Shown piece by piece: positions 36,412 through 48,956 of a DNA stretch of 64,000 nt. The notes under the pieces were generated by a model. It worked only from the letters and a program-made list of their open reading frames with translations, searched no databases and was not told the DNA's origin. This DNA is from Malus domestica (lineage: Eukaryota > Streptophyta > Magnoliopsida > Rosales > Rosaceae): positions 29,523,501-29,587,500 of the forward strand of contig NC_091674.1 in NCBI RefSeq assembly GCF_042453785.1, in the 5' to 3' direction. How positions within the stretch are numbered: position 1 is the stretch's first letter; each line of letters opens with the position of its first letter. A program made the position numbers and the translations under genes.

Positions 36412-36620
36412 TTCAGATCATTTTCGGATCTCTGTGTTGAGAGCTGACGGACATTAAAATTCGGATTTTTCAGAAAAGAGAGATTTGGACTGTTCAAGAG
36501 CTTGGTTTTGAGTGAGTTGAGCTCGTAAAATAGACTAATAGAAACCGCAAAATTTAAATTGCGTGATCTGAATTTTCGAGTTTGTCGTTTCCGAACGCAG
36601 GAATCCAAAAATGATCTGAA
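36412..36620. mobile_element. Small inverted-repeat element
   Basis: The left end TTCAGATCATTTTCGGATCT and the other-strand right end TTCAGATCATTTTTGGATTC match, with further matches (CTGTGTTGAGAG against CTGCGTTCGGAA). About 209 bases, non-coding. It is probably a MITE; no clear target duplication was found. Confidence 0.5.
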
Positions 36621-36805
36621 TTCCTATATCTTTATCGATGGCTATCACCTATCTACGACTCTACTTTTGTATTTGATATGGGAGCTTCGGAGTAATTTCC
36701 ATTTTATTCCCCATGCTTTTTCTACCTTAACAATCAGATATGGGAAATACTAGATAAAGAAATGAAAGCTGGACCCCCTACCCAAAGTTGAAAGTGAGAG
36801 AACAA

Positions 36806-37065
36806 TGGAAAATTTTAGGGTTGGTTTCGGTTACCGTGACAATAGCGTATCGGGTAGAGTTTCATATGATTTGAGATACGTATATTGGATATACCACTGT
36901 AGCGCGATATTGTTAATCAATAACTCATTGCTACATGGAAAATTTTAGGGTTGGTTTCGGTTACCGTGACAATAGCGTATCGGGTAGAGTTTCATATGAT
37001 TTGAGATACGTATATTGGATATACCACTGTAGCGCGATATTGTTAATCAATAACTCATTGCTACA
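36806..37065. repeat. Exact 130-bp tandem duplication
   Basis: Positions 36806-36935 and 36936-37065 are identical base for base, and a few bases of a third copy (TG then AAAATTTT) follow at 37066. The unit includes GGTTGGTTTCGGTTACCGTG-like and GATACGTATATTGGATATAC text. There is no coding function. Confidence 0.9.
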
Positions 37066-38507
37066 TGAAAAATTTTAAACACGCGACATTGTTTTGCACT
37101 ATTAGTTCAGATAGGTAAGTCTTTCTCCTAATGCAGGGGTCATAAACTCATAAATTCATAATGGACATATATGAGAAAGAAAGTTGGAACTTTTAAGCAT
37201 TGTTTTGAGAGATTCTCTCATGCAATCAAATTTTAATATCATTGGCTTTATCACCATGTATATAAAAAGTGCACTAGTTGTTCAATGGACAATTACCACG
37301 TGAGTTAGTGATATGAAAGAATCTCGCATCCGGAAGAAAATAAAATTTTAGTTCGACTAGCATTCTTCCACTTGACACAAGTACTGGCGGATGCATTAAG
37401 AGCAGGGGATCAGCTGACACCCCCCCTGGCGAACTTCAGTAAATGTCTAGGGATAACTTGAGTGCTGACCCTTCGAACTTCGGTGAATGTCCATGAATGA
37501 CTTAGGTGCTGCTCCTTTAAAGGTTGGAGTTGCCCTTCATATATGCCCTTCAACTACTTGATAAAATGCATTAGAGAGGTGTTGCCCCTTTACAGTTTAG
37601 TCTTAAAATTATTTACCTCTGGCTTGTTTGTTGGTTGTGATTACAATTGTAGGCAGAAAAAAAGAACCAAGTAAAAAACTATCCAAAAATGCAAAGTAAA
37701 TGAAATGGTGATCTCAGAGAATAACAAAGCATCATCATTCTTGGATAAATATATTAATGGAATGCAATGATATCAAACATTGTTAGTGTGTTCAAGATAA
37801 GTGTGTTTCTTTGTTAAGTATTCATATGGGAGTAGCCTTAGAACATGTTAGTTATTCACGCAAATGATGCATTAACAGGTGTGTAGTATGCCTTTCCAAA
37901 TGACTTCAGGCCTACCAAGACTCGATGAAATGACGATATGCATGCTATTTCTGTTAAAAAAAATTTACGCGTGCAGCGCGCTATTCTTACTGACCTCCCT
38001 AATATTATTTCCTGGATCCACCATTGGACCCAAGAATCCAAGCCGACAGTATGCAAATAACAAATGCTGCATGCATGACTGCAAAAGCCTGATGCCAGAA
38101 ACTATTCATGAAGAAAAGAGATTTCAGCAGTACAAGTTAGGCCTACCAATCTAATTGGATTCGGAGGACACCTTTTTGTTTGGCTAGAAACGGAGGAGGG
38201 TACACCTTCAAGTTACTGTCCAGTCTGTCCCTTCCACGATCTTGCACCGGGTTCGAAACTGTAAATTGATGCGTGGGGTTACAAATTATAAATTCCAAGT
38301 CACTGTAAGCCGCTAAAATGGAATGAGGATAATGTAGGTATCATAGCAAATCTTGCATATGGTCATCCATACACTTGTATATACTCTTACATGTACGGAG
38401 CAAAGATCGCATCGATGCATCTGTCTTAATCTTCGATCAAAAGATCACAATGCATCGATGCATGGACATGTCATTTAGTGTATGTAAAAGGCTTACCACT
38501 GACATCA
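37066..38507. other. Intergenic DNA downstream of the coiled-coil gene
   Basis: Around 37390-37600 there are two related sentences (CTGGCGAACTTCAGTAAATG and CTTCGAACTTCGGTGAATG), a diverged internal duplication of a repeat with GCTGACACCCCCCCTG. Near 38400-38465 GCATCGATGCAT occurs twice. No gene was found. Confidence 0.4.
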
Positions 38508-40150
38508 TCAATCGCAGTAGTTGAAACTCGAAAGCAATGAAGTTGTCATATTATCGATATCCTTCAGCAGCTTCTCGTTCTCCTGGTTCCCCCTCCGTAT
38601 CCCAACTTGTAAAGCTGCATACCGACATTATATTAGCCACTTAGAAAGACTCATTATCTTATCACAGTGCATCCAAGGGGCAAAAGCTATACTATAACGA
38701 GCCGCTTAATCAAAAAATCTACCGCTGCATTAGAACAAGCTGAATTGAGAAGTGAGAATTTTTCAGAAGCTGAAATATGCTTCATGGAATAACTGAATTC
38801 TGTCGCGGGTTATAAACTTACAAATGGTAAGACTTGGCATGGGCCTCGCACAACTAGTTGCGATTTTCACGGTATACATGCAGTCTCAAGTAAGTATTTT
38901 ATCAGCGTGACAACATCGTTAAAGAATATCGTCCAAGTTTGGATCAAAACACGTAGTATACTAGCACAAATCCTAGTATGTATATGCAATTCGAATACGT
39001 TAGAACATCTCTTTTTAGTCAAAGAACAAGAGTACTTTCATATGAAAAACCCATTGCACTTCCATTCCTATTCTCTTACTCTTTTGACATCTTAACCGGA
39101 AGAGAAAGTGGCATGATAATGTTAGGGGCTCGTTCAGTGCATACGATTGAACTGGATAACTCACTAGATTCAACTACAAGAGTGATATATGTGTTTAATA
39201 CAAACTATTGACAGGAGACTTGGTACCTAAGCCGTAAAAGAACAAATTAAAGTGGGCAAAAATAGGTAAAGGTATATGTACCGGAGTTGCAACTATTAAG
39301 ATCTTCGAGAATTCCTTCAACAAATGCCAGCATTGAGTTCTTCAGACCATTGTTCTTCTCTTCCAATAAGCGAATTTCATTTTCGAGGAACTCTTTTTCC
39401 GACATAAGAGCTTGTAATTCGTTATCGTTACCATTCTCGATGTCCTTCTGGAACTCTAAGCACAATGCGATAAACCTTTCCCTGTAACAAAACAAATCAT
39501 TCAGCTAGCCTTTAGTACCTAAAATGCCGATATCAATTACGCTCCTAAGTTCTTTCGAAATCCTTAAACATTCGTATGAAATCGAAACTGAAATGCTCGT
39601 TGTATACCGCTGGTCATGGATTCTGCGAAGAGTCTCATCGCGATTTGCTCTTAGACAATGCAATTCCTTCTCCAAAACCTCAACCGAGTTCCTCAAATCC
39701 TCTATTAATAAATACACAAATAAATCACAAAATTAAGTGATTGATTAGCTAATAATACTCCAATTACGGGTAATCAAACGAGATAATCTGGGAAGGGAAC
39801 TTACTGGCGACGGTGAGTAGTCCGGTGAGCTCAAAGTGCGAAAGGTAGAGCGTCTTGGTGAGGTCGGATTCTTTAGCGGACAGAGCGCTTTCGATTTCGG
39901 AGCATTTGACGATCTCCGACTCGATCTCCCGCGTTATCTGAATATTCGCTTCGATTTCTTCGTTCACCTGATTTCACAATCGCAAGAAGTTTCTTTTTCG
40001 ATCGATGACGATGTGGTACTAAAAAGGGGGAGAATTGGGGGAATGGAAACGTTGAATGGCATTGGAGATGGCGGAGGAGATGGAGTGTACCTGGTCGAGC
40101 ATGTCCTTGTAGGTTGAGATTTGGCAGAGGATCGCACCGGAATCCTCCAT
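38508..40150 (-). CDS. Uncharacterised 207-residue coiled-coil protein
   Basis: I do not recognise this gene by name. Five exons in transcript order: 40150-40091, 39967-39805, 39701-39608, 39481-39282, 38614-38508. Phases add up to 207 residues, start MEDSGAILCQIS, stop after FNYCD. Almost the whole length is predicted helical and rich in Glu, Leu, Lys and Asn, with heptad-like stretches in the second half (EKEFLENEIRLLEEKNNGLK, EGILEDLN, NEKLLKDIDNM). There is no signal peptide, membrane segment or catalytic motif. Regular GT-AG introns and lack of stops indicate a real gene. The last acceptor could be used 9 bases downstream without changing frame. Small acidic coiled-coil proteins of this kind are often structural subunits of kinetochore, microtubule or meiotic complexes; that is only a guess. 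Confidence 0.8.
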
Positions 40151-40555
40151 TTCTCTATCTTTTCCGGTGACTCTGCGACTCTGTGTTCAGTTCAACGGTC
40201 GTTTCTTTTTCCAGGTCTCCCGCCTTTTTATATCTACAAAATATTCCAATCATTAAGCCAAAACGCAGCGTTTTCACCGGGATTGGACCGGTTTTCCTTT
40301 ACGGTTTCAATACAAATCGGTTTTTCTTAATTTTGACTACGAGAACCGAGTTGAACCGGACTGGACCGGACCAGTTCTAATTTGGTTCGATTTCCCGCCA
40401 TTCTTGGTCTTCGCCCACGTGTTTCCTCAGAGATTCTCTCCCCTTTTAGTCTCCATCCTCTTCTATTTGAACGATTATGGTTAAACCACGCACAAACTCA
40501 ACCAATCACCTCAACTTGTCCCTTTTGGCTCCTTGACTCAGCTCCTTCATCCTTA
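40151..40555 (-). promoter_or_regulatory. Promoter of the coiled-coil gene
   Basis: This is upstream of the ATG at 40150 on the minus strand. It contains TTTCCCGCC (40391-40399) and TCTCCCGCC (40216-40224), E2F-like motifs that would fit cell-cycle expression, and CACGTG at about 40417. Function is inferred only. Confidence 0.35.
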
Positions 40556-41583
40556 GGCCATCTCCAACCGAAGGGTCCAGAGGGCCGAAAATAGCCCTAA
40601 AACCGTCTCCAACCGAAGGCTAGGCCAGAGGGCTCGGGAATCTGGGAGGGCCCCACGGGATTGGAGAGGGCTGGAGGGGCTGGCTGGCTATTTTTTTTTT
40701 AATGTTTCTCATTTCTGTCGGTTATAACCGACAGAAATAACAATTTGAATTTAAACTTCCAACGGCTAGCGCCACTAGCCGTTGTAAACCTTTTTTTTTT
40801 TTTATGAATTTAAACCTTTTTTTTTCTTTTTTTTTTCTATAACTTCCTATAACTTCTATTTTACAAAATTTGTTTCAATTTTTTTAATTCTATTTTTTTC
40901 CTATAACTTATATTTTACAAAATTTGGTTCATATTTTTTTCATATAACTTCTATTTTACAAAATTTGTTTCATATTTTTTTTAAATTCCATTTTTTTCCT
41001 ATAACTTCTATTTCACAAAATTTGTTTCAATTTTTTTAATTCTATTTTTTTCCTATAACTTATATTTTACAAAATTTGGTTCATATTTTTTTCATATAAC
41101 TTATATTTTACAAAATTTGTTTCATATTTTTTTTAAATTCCATTTTTTTCCTATAACTTCTATTTCACAAAATTTGTTTCATATTTTTTTTAAATTCTAT
41201 TTTTTTCCTATAACTTCCTAAACCATTATACAACATTAAATTAAATTAAGTAACATGAAACAACATTAAACAATATGAAACAACATTAAATAACATTAAC
41301 CAACATAAAAATTATACAACACTAACCAACATGATTTTTAAATAAAATTAAGTTGTAGTTTTTAAATAATAAATTATGTTTGGCCCTATGGCCCTTTGGC
41401 CCTCGGTTGGAGACGGTTTTCTGTGACAGGGCTAAAACGAGCCCTCTGGCCCTCTGGCCCTCGGTTGGAGACGGATGCAAATATGGCCCTGTACTGTTCA
41501 TTAAAATATTAATATCTTGGAGAATCTTGGAGGGCCAGAGGGCTAAAACGAGCCCTCTGGCCAGCCATCGGTTGGAGATGGCC
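40556..41583. mobile_element. PIF/Harbinger-type non-autonomous element
   Basis: The left end GGCCATCTCCAACCGA and the other-strand right end GGCCATCTCCAACCGA are identical inverted repeats, flanked by TTA on both sides (40553-40555, 41584-41586), the hallmark of PIF/Harbinger. Inner copies of the end sequence (CGTCTCCAACCGAAGG near 40602; CCTCGGTTGGAGACGG twice near 41400 and 41460) suggest nested ends. The middle (about 40790-41220) is a tandem array of units of about 60 bases around TATAACTTCTATTTTACAAA. There is no transposase frame. Confidence 0.85.
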
Positions 41584-42000
41584 TTAGCTCCTCCTTTGCC
41601 CTCTCTCTAACCAGTCCTCACTCTCCGTCCTGCTCAACCTAAGATTTTAAGAGAATTAGATTAATCTCTATTAAAATCCATAAATTTATAAATTTATTAA
41701 AATATCTCAAAATCTCAATTAATACACGAAGCGGAATTCCGCTAAAACTAGATATGCTATAGTTTAAAACCATGATATGGCCAAAGTGCATTAAGTTAAA
41801 CGCTGCGTTTTGAGGAAGCCCTGCCCAACCCTACGTTGAAAGAAATTGAAGCCCAAAATTTCATAAACATAGTACCGCCTCTCTGCTTCTCTCCCTCCCT
41901 TCATCTCCACCATTCCCTCTCTTTTGGCGGCACGGCACTGAGTGATCGACTGCGGCGGCGAGTACGGTAAGCTTTTTCCACCCATCGCTTCCTCTGTTTC

Positions 42001-42039
<39 letters not shown>

Positions 42040-42142
42040 ATATATATATCTAATATATATACAGCTCAGCGGTGCTGTTTACTCGCTATATTCCTAAACT
42101 CTATTGCACTCGCCGCCGTGTGCAGCGTTTCCCCGCGTCGTG
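41584..42142 (+). promoter_or_regulatory. TSR1 promoter and 5' UTR with probable leader intron
   Basis: CGAGTACG followed by GTAAGC at about 41960-41975 is a strong donor and CGCCGTGTGCAG at about 42113-42124 a good acceptor, so the leader probably has an intron of about 155 bases. It contains a TCTG/CT/AT compound microsatellite at 42000-42060. Confidence 0.5.
42000..42060. repeat. Compound microsatellite (TCTG)n(CT)n(AT)n in the TSR1 leader
   Basis: TCTG units, then CT units, then AT units run without a break inside the presumed TSR1 leader intron. Confidence 0.85.
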
Positions 42143-45100
42143 ATGGGAGGCTCGCGAGCTCAAGTGAATAAGCAGCACAAGACGCGCTTCGCCTCCAAAT
42201 CTTCTCGCAATCTCCACAAAACTTCAGGTTCTCTTTTTATATGCTTCTACTCTCTCACGCTTCCTTTTGATGGAACCTCCTTTTCGTCGAGAATTTGAGA
42301 AAACGGCTATGAATTGCAATCGCTGTGTGTAAAGGGAGTGTTTTTGGTGTTTCAGAGAAGAGTAGGATCGGTAAACCGGAGCGCAATGTCACTAAGGGGG
42401 CTCGGGCTGCTCGCGTTCAGCGGAGCAAGATGGTAATTGATTTCAAAATTTCGTTTTTCTGTCATTTCGGTTTTCGGTATGTATGTCTGATTTGTATGTC
42501 TAATTCACAATTTTGATACTGTGTAGCTTCGGGAGCAGAAGAGGGCGGCTGTTTTGAAAGAGAAGAGGGCTTCGAGTGGATCAGCAAGTCCTCCCCGTGT
42601 GATTGTGAGTTTTTGTTTTTCAGTTGGAATTGATGGAGGAAAGTGTTTCGAGTGGATTAATAATTTAATACACAATTAGGATGTTTTTACTCAGCTTTCT
42701 TATCTTTCTAACTTTCAACAATGGCAGGTTTTGTTCGGACTTTCTGCTGATGCGAACCTGAATTCACTTGCTGGGGATCTTTTATCGTTGCTATCTCCAC
42801 AAGGTTATGAAGCCGCATTTCCAACGGTTGCTTCTCCTGAGTACAAGCTCAGAACAACGGTACCCTGCCTCTGCTGCTGTATTCTAAATTCTAATGGAAT
42901 GACTCTCATATAAATGTTTTGTCTGGGCCGAGTAATTAACATTGATGACTGATGTGAATAATTGTATCCAACTCATGTCATTTTTTAGGTATTGAAAGCA
43001 CCTCATGGCGATCTTCCAACATGTATGGAAATGGCTAAGGTAAAAAAGTCTGACACTTGTGTACTCTTCCTAATTTTGCTGGTGTTTTTTCTGACATCGT
43101 AAACTCTTTGACTTGTAGGTTGCTGATCTCATTGCTTTTGTGGCATCAGCGAGCTCTTCACATGAAGGAAGCACGTCTGACTACATTGACTCTTTTGGAA
43201 GTCAATGTCTTTCTGTTTTTAGGTCCCTTGGTTTACCAAGCACTGTGGTGCTAATTCGTGTACGTTGTCCATATGCTTCATATATTCCTGGAAATACTAG
43301 AAAAATAGGAAAGGTTGTGCTCAACTTGACGTAGGATTTATTCTTCTATCTTTTTGACGTTTCGTGCATATAGGATCTACCTGCTGATGTGAAAAGAAGA
43401 CATGATTCTAAGAAAATATGTATGTCTAGTCTTGCTTCGGAATTTCCTGAGGATTGTAAATATTATCCAGCTGATACAAAGGATGATTTGCACAAGGTAA
43501 CTGTTGACTCTAGATTCTTTATCTTAGGCTAATGCTTTCAAAGTTAAAATTCAGAGTGGGTTACAGTTCAAATGACATTTATTTTGTTTCATATTTTACA
43601 TAATTTGATGCCTCTCATAGATTTCCTTTGTCATCTTACTATAATTGCAGTTCATGTGGCTCTTTAAGGAACAAAGGCTTTCAATTCCTCACTGGCGAAG
43701 TCAACGGCCTTACGTGATGGCCCAGAAGGTGTTCATTTACGTTTTCGCTATCATTCTTTTTAGGTAGAGGTAGAAACCATAAGAAATTTTAGGGGTGAAG
43801 TTTTTGTAGCTTGTTGAGGCATATTCGCCTTGTAGAAGAACAACTAGTTTCATCAGTGTAACAACACATTTTGTATTTTGATAGGTTGATATGGTAGCAG
43901 ATGATTCCAGTTTGGGAAAGTGCACCCTTCTTCTTACTGGATATATACGTGCTCGCAGTCTTCCTGTGAACCAACTGGTGATTAGTTCATCCAAAGACTT
44001 GTCCTTGGTCACATGATTTGGAAGTTGTCTTATTTTTCTTTATATCAGGTTCATGTTTCTGGCACGGGGGATTTCCAGCTGTCCAAAATGGAAATTCTCA
44101 AGGACCCATTTCCTTTGAATGCAAGAAAAGAGCAAGATGCCATGGACTCAGATGAAGTGGGTGATAGAGAGGTATTAGCCTTTTCATTTGTATATAAGCA
44201 CGATGTCTCTAGAATAAATTATTTCCTTTTTAATGATAAGATTTGATGCGATTAATTTATTTTGTGAAGTGTTTCTCATTTGAAATTTTAATATTCAAGT
44301 TCCTTCTGTCCTCTTTTTCTTCTTCAAGGTCCTTCGTTCTTTGGTTCCCGATCCTATGAAGCAGGAGGCTTTACTAGTTGAGAATGTTCCTGATCCCCTT
44401 GCTGGTGAACAGGTAACAAGATTACATTTGTTCTATTAATTATGTCTTGCTTATTTCCATTAACATAAATGTGGGTTGATATTAAGAATATGGCTTGTAT
44501 ATTGCATTATTGCTAATCCAAGAATGAATGAATAAAACAAAAATAGGGGGATTTCAGTGGAATTGCATGAACTATGAAAGTAGAATGTCATGCTATTAAA
44601 AATTTTCACCGGAGCATTTTCAGACTTCAGAGTCGTATACCGCTCGGCTAGTATGATATACTTCTGGATTTTCTTAAATTTACTATTAGGTTTGGTGAAT
44701 TATTGGATTGGTTGTGGGACAAGTTACAACTTGACTCAAACATAAATTCTTTTTTGTCAGACATGGCCAACAGAAGCAGAAATGGCTGAGGCTGAAGAAA
44801 GTCAGAAGCAAAAGAAGAAGAAAAAGAGGGCTCTTCCTCGAGGCACTTCAGAATACCAGGTCTGCATTTTTTCTTGTCAGTTCTCGTAAGTCTGAATGTT
44901 TCTTTCTTATATATTAGTCACATCTTTGTTTGTTCGTGTTGAGAGGTAATGGACAAACTTTAGTGATATATCAGAGGCATGATTTCGGTTCTTGCAGGCT
45001 GCTTGGATTGTGGATGATACAGATGAAGAGGAGTCAAGTACTGATGATGAAGCTGATGGTATGGTATTGGATGAGAGGGACGGTGGTTATCCTGGTCAAG

Positions 45101-47686
45101 ATGACAATAATTATTCAGATGAGAGTGACGATCAAGCTTCAATAAGGGACGCTGATGGAGAAACTGATATTGATTCAGTGATGATGGTGAGGTTAACATG
45201 TATATTATATGTGCATCAAGTGATCTTTATTGTGTTACCAGAATTAGTCAGTCTCTCTGTTCTCATTGAAAGTGTTTCTGATCTAACATGAAGCACAATA
45301 ATTAATATGGAATACTATTTTGGTGTTACTGTCATTTTCAAATGCGAAGAACCGTAAGATTTAAGAATATCAAAATACCAACCACACCCTCTAGCCATGG
45401 AATCGCAAAGGTAAACTCTGGTCAGTTGCTTTTGGTCAAATATTACTTCTTAATGGTCAGAATCCTAGTGTTTCTCTAGGGAAGCTGAGTCACTGACATA
45501 CTACAGACAATAGGTTTTAAACAAGGTGTGTGAACCACTCACCGTAGTTGTTTGAATTAGAATGTTGCATAGGAGGATTCACTCACGAGTTTTTCTATGT
45601 CGTTGGTTCTTTCTCTATCCAACCCCACTTAGTGGGAAAAGGCTTTGTTGTTGTTGTTGGTTCTTTCTCTATCTATGAGCATTTTCATTAATATGTAAAG
45701 AATTCATCTGTGATCATTTAAGGTTTAAGTAAGTTTTTCAAAAAGGAAAGGGACACAATGCGTATTTGTCTGTAAGAATTCAATTGTTGCTGTACTTGTA
45801 CTGATCAGAATGGTAATATTTATGTGCTGCAATTAAGAAGTTTATTTTGTTTGTTTGAGTTCTATACATTATAAGACTTACCTTTTTAGTATTTGTTTTA
45901 CAGGAAGGTGAAAACCTGACTAAGGAACAGTTGGAGAATGAGATCCGAAAAATAAAGCAAGCACATGCTGATGACGAGGGTGCTTGTCTTTTTAACTTTG
46001 TTCTTTCTGTCACTATATGATTTATATTCTAAAAACTGTATCTGTAGCACCTTTAGGTCAATGTATTAGTGCTGCATTCTCTAGTTGGCTTATAATGGTT
46101 ATATGTTATGTTTCAGAATTTCCGGATGAAGTCGATACACCATTAGATATTCCAGCAAGAAAACGTTTTGCTAAATATAGGGGCCTGAAGTCCTTCAGGA
46201 CCTCTTCATGGGATCCCAAAGTAATATTCTTGTAATTGTGTAATACTCGTTCACCCTACTTGCATCAAATTAAACTGACATACGTCTATGATGAACTTCA
46301 GGAGTCTCTGCCTGCAGAGTATGCCAGAATCTTTGCATTCGATAATTTCAACAAAACACAGAAAAATGTCCTTGCTAAAGCGTTAGAAATGGACCAAGAA
46401 AACAGTGACGAGTGTGCCACAGCTAGCTCATATGCAAGGCTGTATATTAGTGAAGTGCCAACTAGCGTCGCTTCTAAATTATGTATGCGTGCAAAGACAA
46501 TTCCTGTCATAGCATGTGGTCTTTTGCAGCATGAGTCCAAGATGTCTGTACTTCATTTCAGGTATCTTCTAGCTGAGAAAAATTTGCAGTTTTGTTGTCT
46601 TTTTAAGGGTAGGTTTTCTCATGATTCCCGGTGATCTATGTTTTGCAGCATAAAGAAGCACGACACGTACAGTGCTCCTATCAAATCTAAGGACGAATTA
46701 ATATTTCATGTTGGCTTTCGCCAATTCATTGCCAGGTAGTATCTCTGATGCCACCAACTCTTCTATTTATTGAATTTTAGCGATTGACGCTTTCGCTCTT
46801 CACTTTGCAGGCCAATATATTCTACTGACAACATGAACTCAGACAAGCATAAGATGGAGAGGTTTCTACATCCAGGACGTTTTTCCATGGCTTCGATTTA
46901 TGCCCCAATCTCTTTTCCTCCACTTCCTTTGATAGCTTTGAAGAGTTCTGAAGGGGTGGCCGCTGCACTTACCATAGCTGCTGTTGGTGCACTGAAATGC
47001 ATTGACCCTGACCGAATTATACTAAAGAAGATTACTTTAACCGGGTATGATTCATTCTTGACTCCTGGGGGTGGCGACCTTTGTGGTACAAATGTTTTCC
47101 TTTGAAAGTTTTGACGTATTGAACCGTAAGCATATTTGATGCAGTTACCCTCAACGAGTATCAAAACTGAAGGCTTCTGTAAGATACATGTTCCATAACC
47201 CAGAGGACGTTAAATGGTTCAAGGTGAGATTGCAGATAATCTTTTATTTTTTAAACTTGTGTTGTTGTATCGAGAAAATTCAATACAATCACTACGGGTA
47301 TGTTTTTTAATGTCCTTGGTGGTGGCAGCCTGTTGAAGTATGGACCAAATGTGGTCGTCGTGGTCGCATCAAGGAGCCTCTTGGTACACATGGTAAGATT
47401 ACATAGCAATCTGTTTCTCTTTTCGTCTCACCTCTTTTTGTTACATCGAATTTTCTTCAAGTCGCTGAAATCTCCGACAATGCCCAAATAGTTCAGAATA
47501 GATTGTGCTCTGTTGTTGCATTTAGTGAGTTATGAAGTGCGTTTTCTTCCGTACGATTTTGTTTCAGGGGCACTGAAGTGCATCTTCAACGGGGTCCTCC
47601 AGCAGAGTGACACCGTATGCATGAGTCTGTACAAGCGTGCGTATCCCAAGTGGCCGGAACACCGCTTCCCAATCCTCGATGCTTGA
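42143..47686 (+). CDS. TSR1: Pre-rRNA-processing protein TSR1 (40S assembly factor)
   Basis: TSR1 is a GTPase-like but catalytically inactive factor that binds late 40S pre-ribosomes in nucleolus and cytoplasm and is related to BMS1. I read 21 exons: 42143-42227, 42356-42432, 42527-42604, 42728-42859, 42989-43039, 43119-43259, 43374-43496, 43651-43728, 43885-43977, 44049-44171, 44329-44412, 44761-44859, 44998-45186, 45904-45979, 46117-46220, 46302-46561, 46649-46735, 46811-47044, 47145-47223, 47329-47392, 47568-47686. Phases add up to 791 residues. A basic N-terminus ([20 protein letters not shown]) is followed by the degenerate G domain, where the P-loop position reads [12 protein letters not shown] without GKS/T. 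A Lys-rich then acidic low-complexity segment lies at about 370-450. The C-terminal domain shows [16 protein letters not shown] and [13 protein letters not shown], and ends [10 protein letters not shown]. It appears intact. Confidence 0.95.
45620..45655. mobile_element. 36-bp remnant of an RTE-type LINE/SINE 3' end in a TSR1 intron
   Basis: The piece reads CAACCCCACTTAGTGGGAAA and then AAGGCTTTGTTGTTGTT, the conserved 3' terminus of plant RTE LINEs and Au-type SINEs. The 18-base GTTGGTTCTTTCTCTATC flanks it at 45602-45619 and 45656-45673. It lies between exons 13 and 14. Confidence 0.75.
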
Positions 47687-48092
47687 TACGATTGTGTGCG
47701 GGCACGCGACACTCATCCTTAAGAGTGCTTCCCGAATCTTATGCTTGATAAGATGGCGTCTTGGACGCGTGAAACTTCCTTCAGAGATGGCTTTCCAGCG
47801 CAGAAGAAAAGTCACGCGTCTTGTATATGGGAATGAAGCTCTGGTTCAGATTATTGTTTCCAGTTTTCAGTTTTGCCCTGCTCGGACACCCGAATCGGGT
47901 GTCGAGGACGTAGCTGTAAGATCACTCCTGCTTTTCTTCGTTTGGACATTTTACGAGAACGAAGATTTGTTTGTGTGTTGTATTGGTTCTCCATTCTAAA
48001 TTTCTAAGTAATACCAGTGTGCCATATATGTTAGCGTCGGGGTTCAGCAAAACGATTTAGCTGAAGGTATATCAACTATGTTATAAAAATTC
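47687..48092 (+). other. TSR1 3' UTR and flank
   Basis: Likely 3' UTR. The frame 47637-47999 overlaps the last TSR1 exon in another phase and is not regarded as a gene. Confidence 0.5.
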
Positions 48093-48785
48093 TCGCATAT
48101 CGCCGCCTAAGCTCTGCTTAGGTGCTGCCGCTAGCGGTTGCTCTGATTGGTCTCTAAGCGTTTACAAATCAAGAAATTGCGCTTTGACTGCTGAGGCATC
48201 CGCCTAGCGTGCTCATTCGCCCACCTGAACCCACCTAATCATATATCTAGATCGCGGTTCTTACTTAAACAAAAAAATGATAACTTACATTTTGCATTTT
48301 ATTTTGTCAATAACGTAAGACTTATTTCAATGAAATGTAAGTAACTTTATCATTTTGCTAAGGTCATTTTTATCAACCTTGTCAGAATTTTGTCAAAACG
48401 AGTTATGTTGGAAGGACTATTGCTCCAATTGGGTTAAAATTGAGGGACCATTTCTCCGGTTAGATTAAAGTTGATAGACTAATGGTAATTGATTTTTAGT
48501 GAGGGACTATAGCCGCATGTTTTGATGAGTTGAAGGACTAATGGTAATGAATTTTTAATTAAAGGACCATTGCTCCAATTGAGTTAAAGTCAAGGAACCA
48601 TTACTACAATTTACTTGACTTATTAAATACTTGGATGATTATCATAATACAATTATGTATTTTAAAATAAAAATACGTACTTATTTACCCAATAAATGAT
48701 AAAGTTACTTAAAGCTGCTAGGTCCCGCCTAAGCGATAGATCCAAACCCGCCGCTCGACTAACACCGAGTATCTTTTAGAACCTT
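48093..48785. repeat. Dispersed repeat with GCCTAAGC-type ends
   Basis: The left part has CGCCGCCTAAGCTCTGCTTA and ATCCGCCTAGCGTGCTC; the right part has GGTCCCGCCTAAGCGATAGA. The middle is AT-rich and contains internally similar sentences (GGACTATTGCTCCAATTG near 48412; GGACCATTGCTCCAATTG near 48563). Comparable motifs occur at 21170-21640. Probably a non-autonomous transposon of unknown class. Confidence 0.45.
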
Positions 48786-48956
48786 AACTATCCATCATTT
48801 TATTATTTTTAGCTTCTAAAGTAGTAATAACAGTACGTAATTCAATTGTGATATTGTCCAAAACAGAAAATTTCAAATACAAATGTTATAAGCCTTGAAA
48901 ATGGTTCAAAACTATAATTTCTCAGCAAAAGCAGAAGAAAAATAAAAAGATAAAAT

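Noticed and set aside
47564-47999. Frames overlapping the last TSR1 exon in other phases
   Set aside because: Shadows of the TSR1 terminal exon and its 3' UTR.
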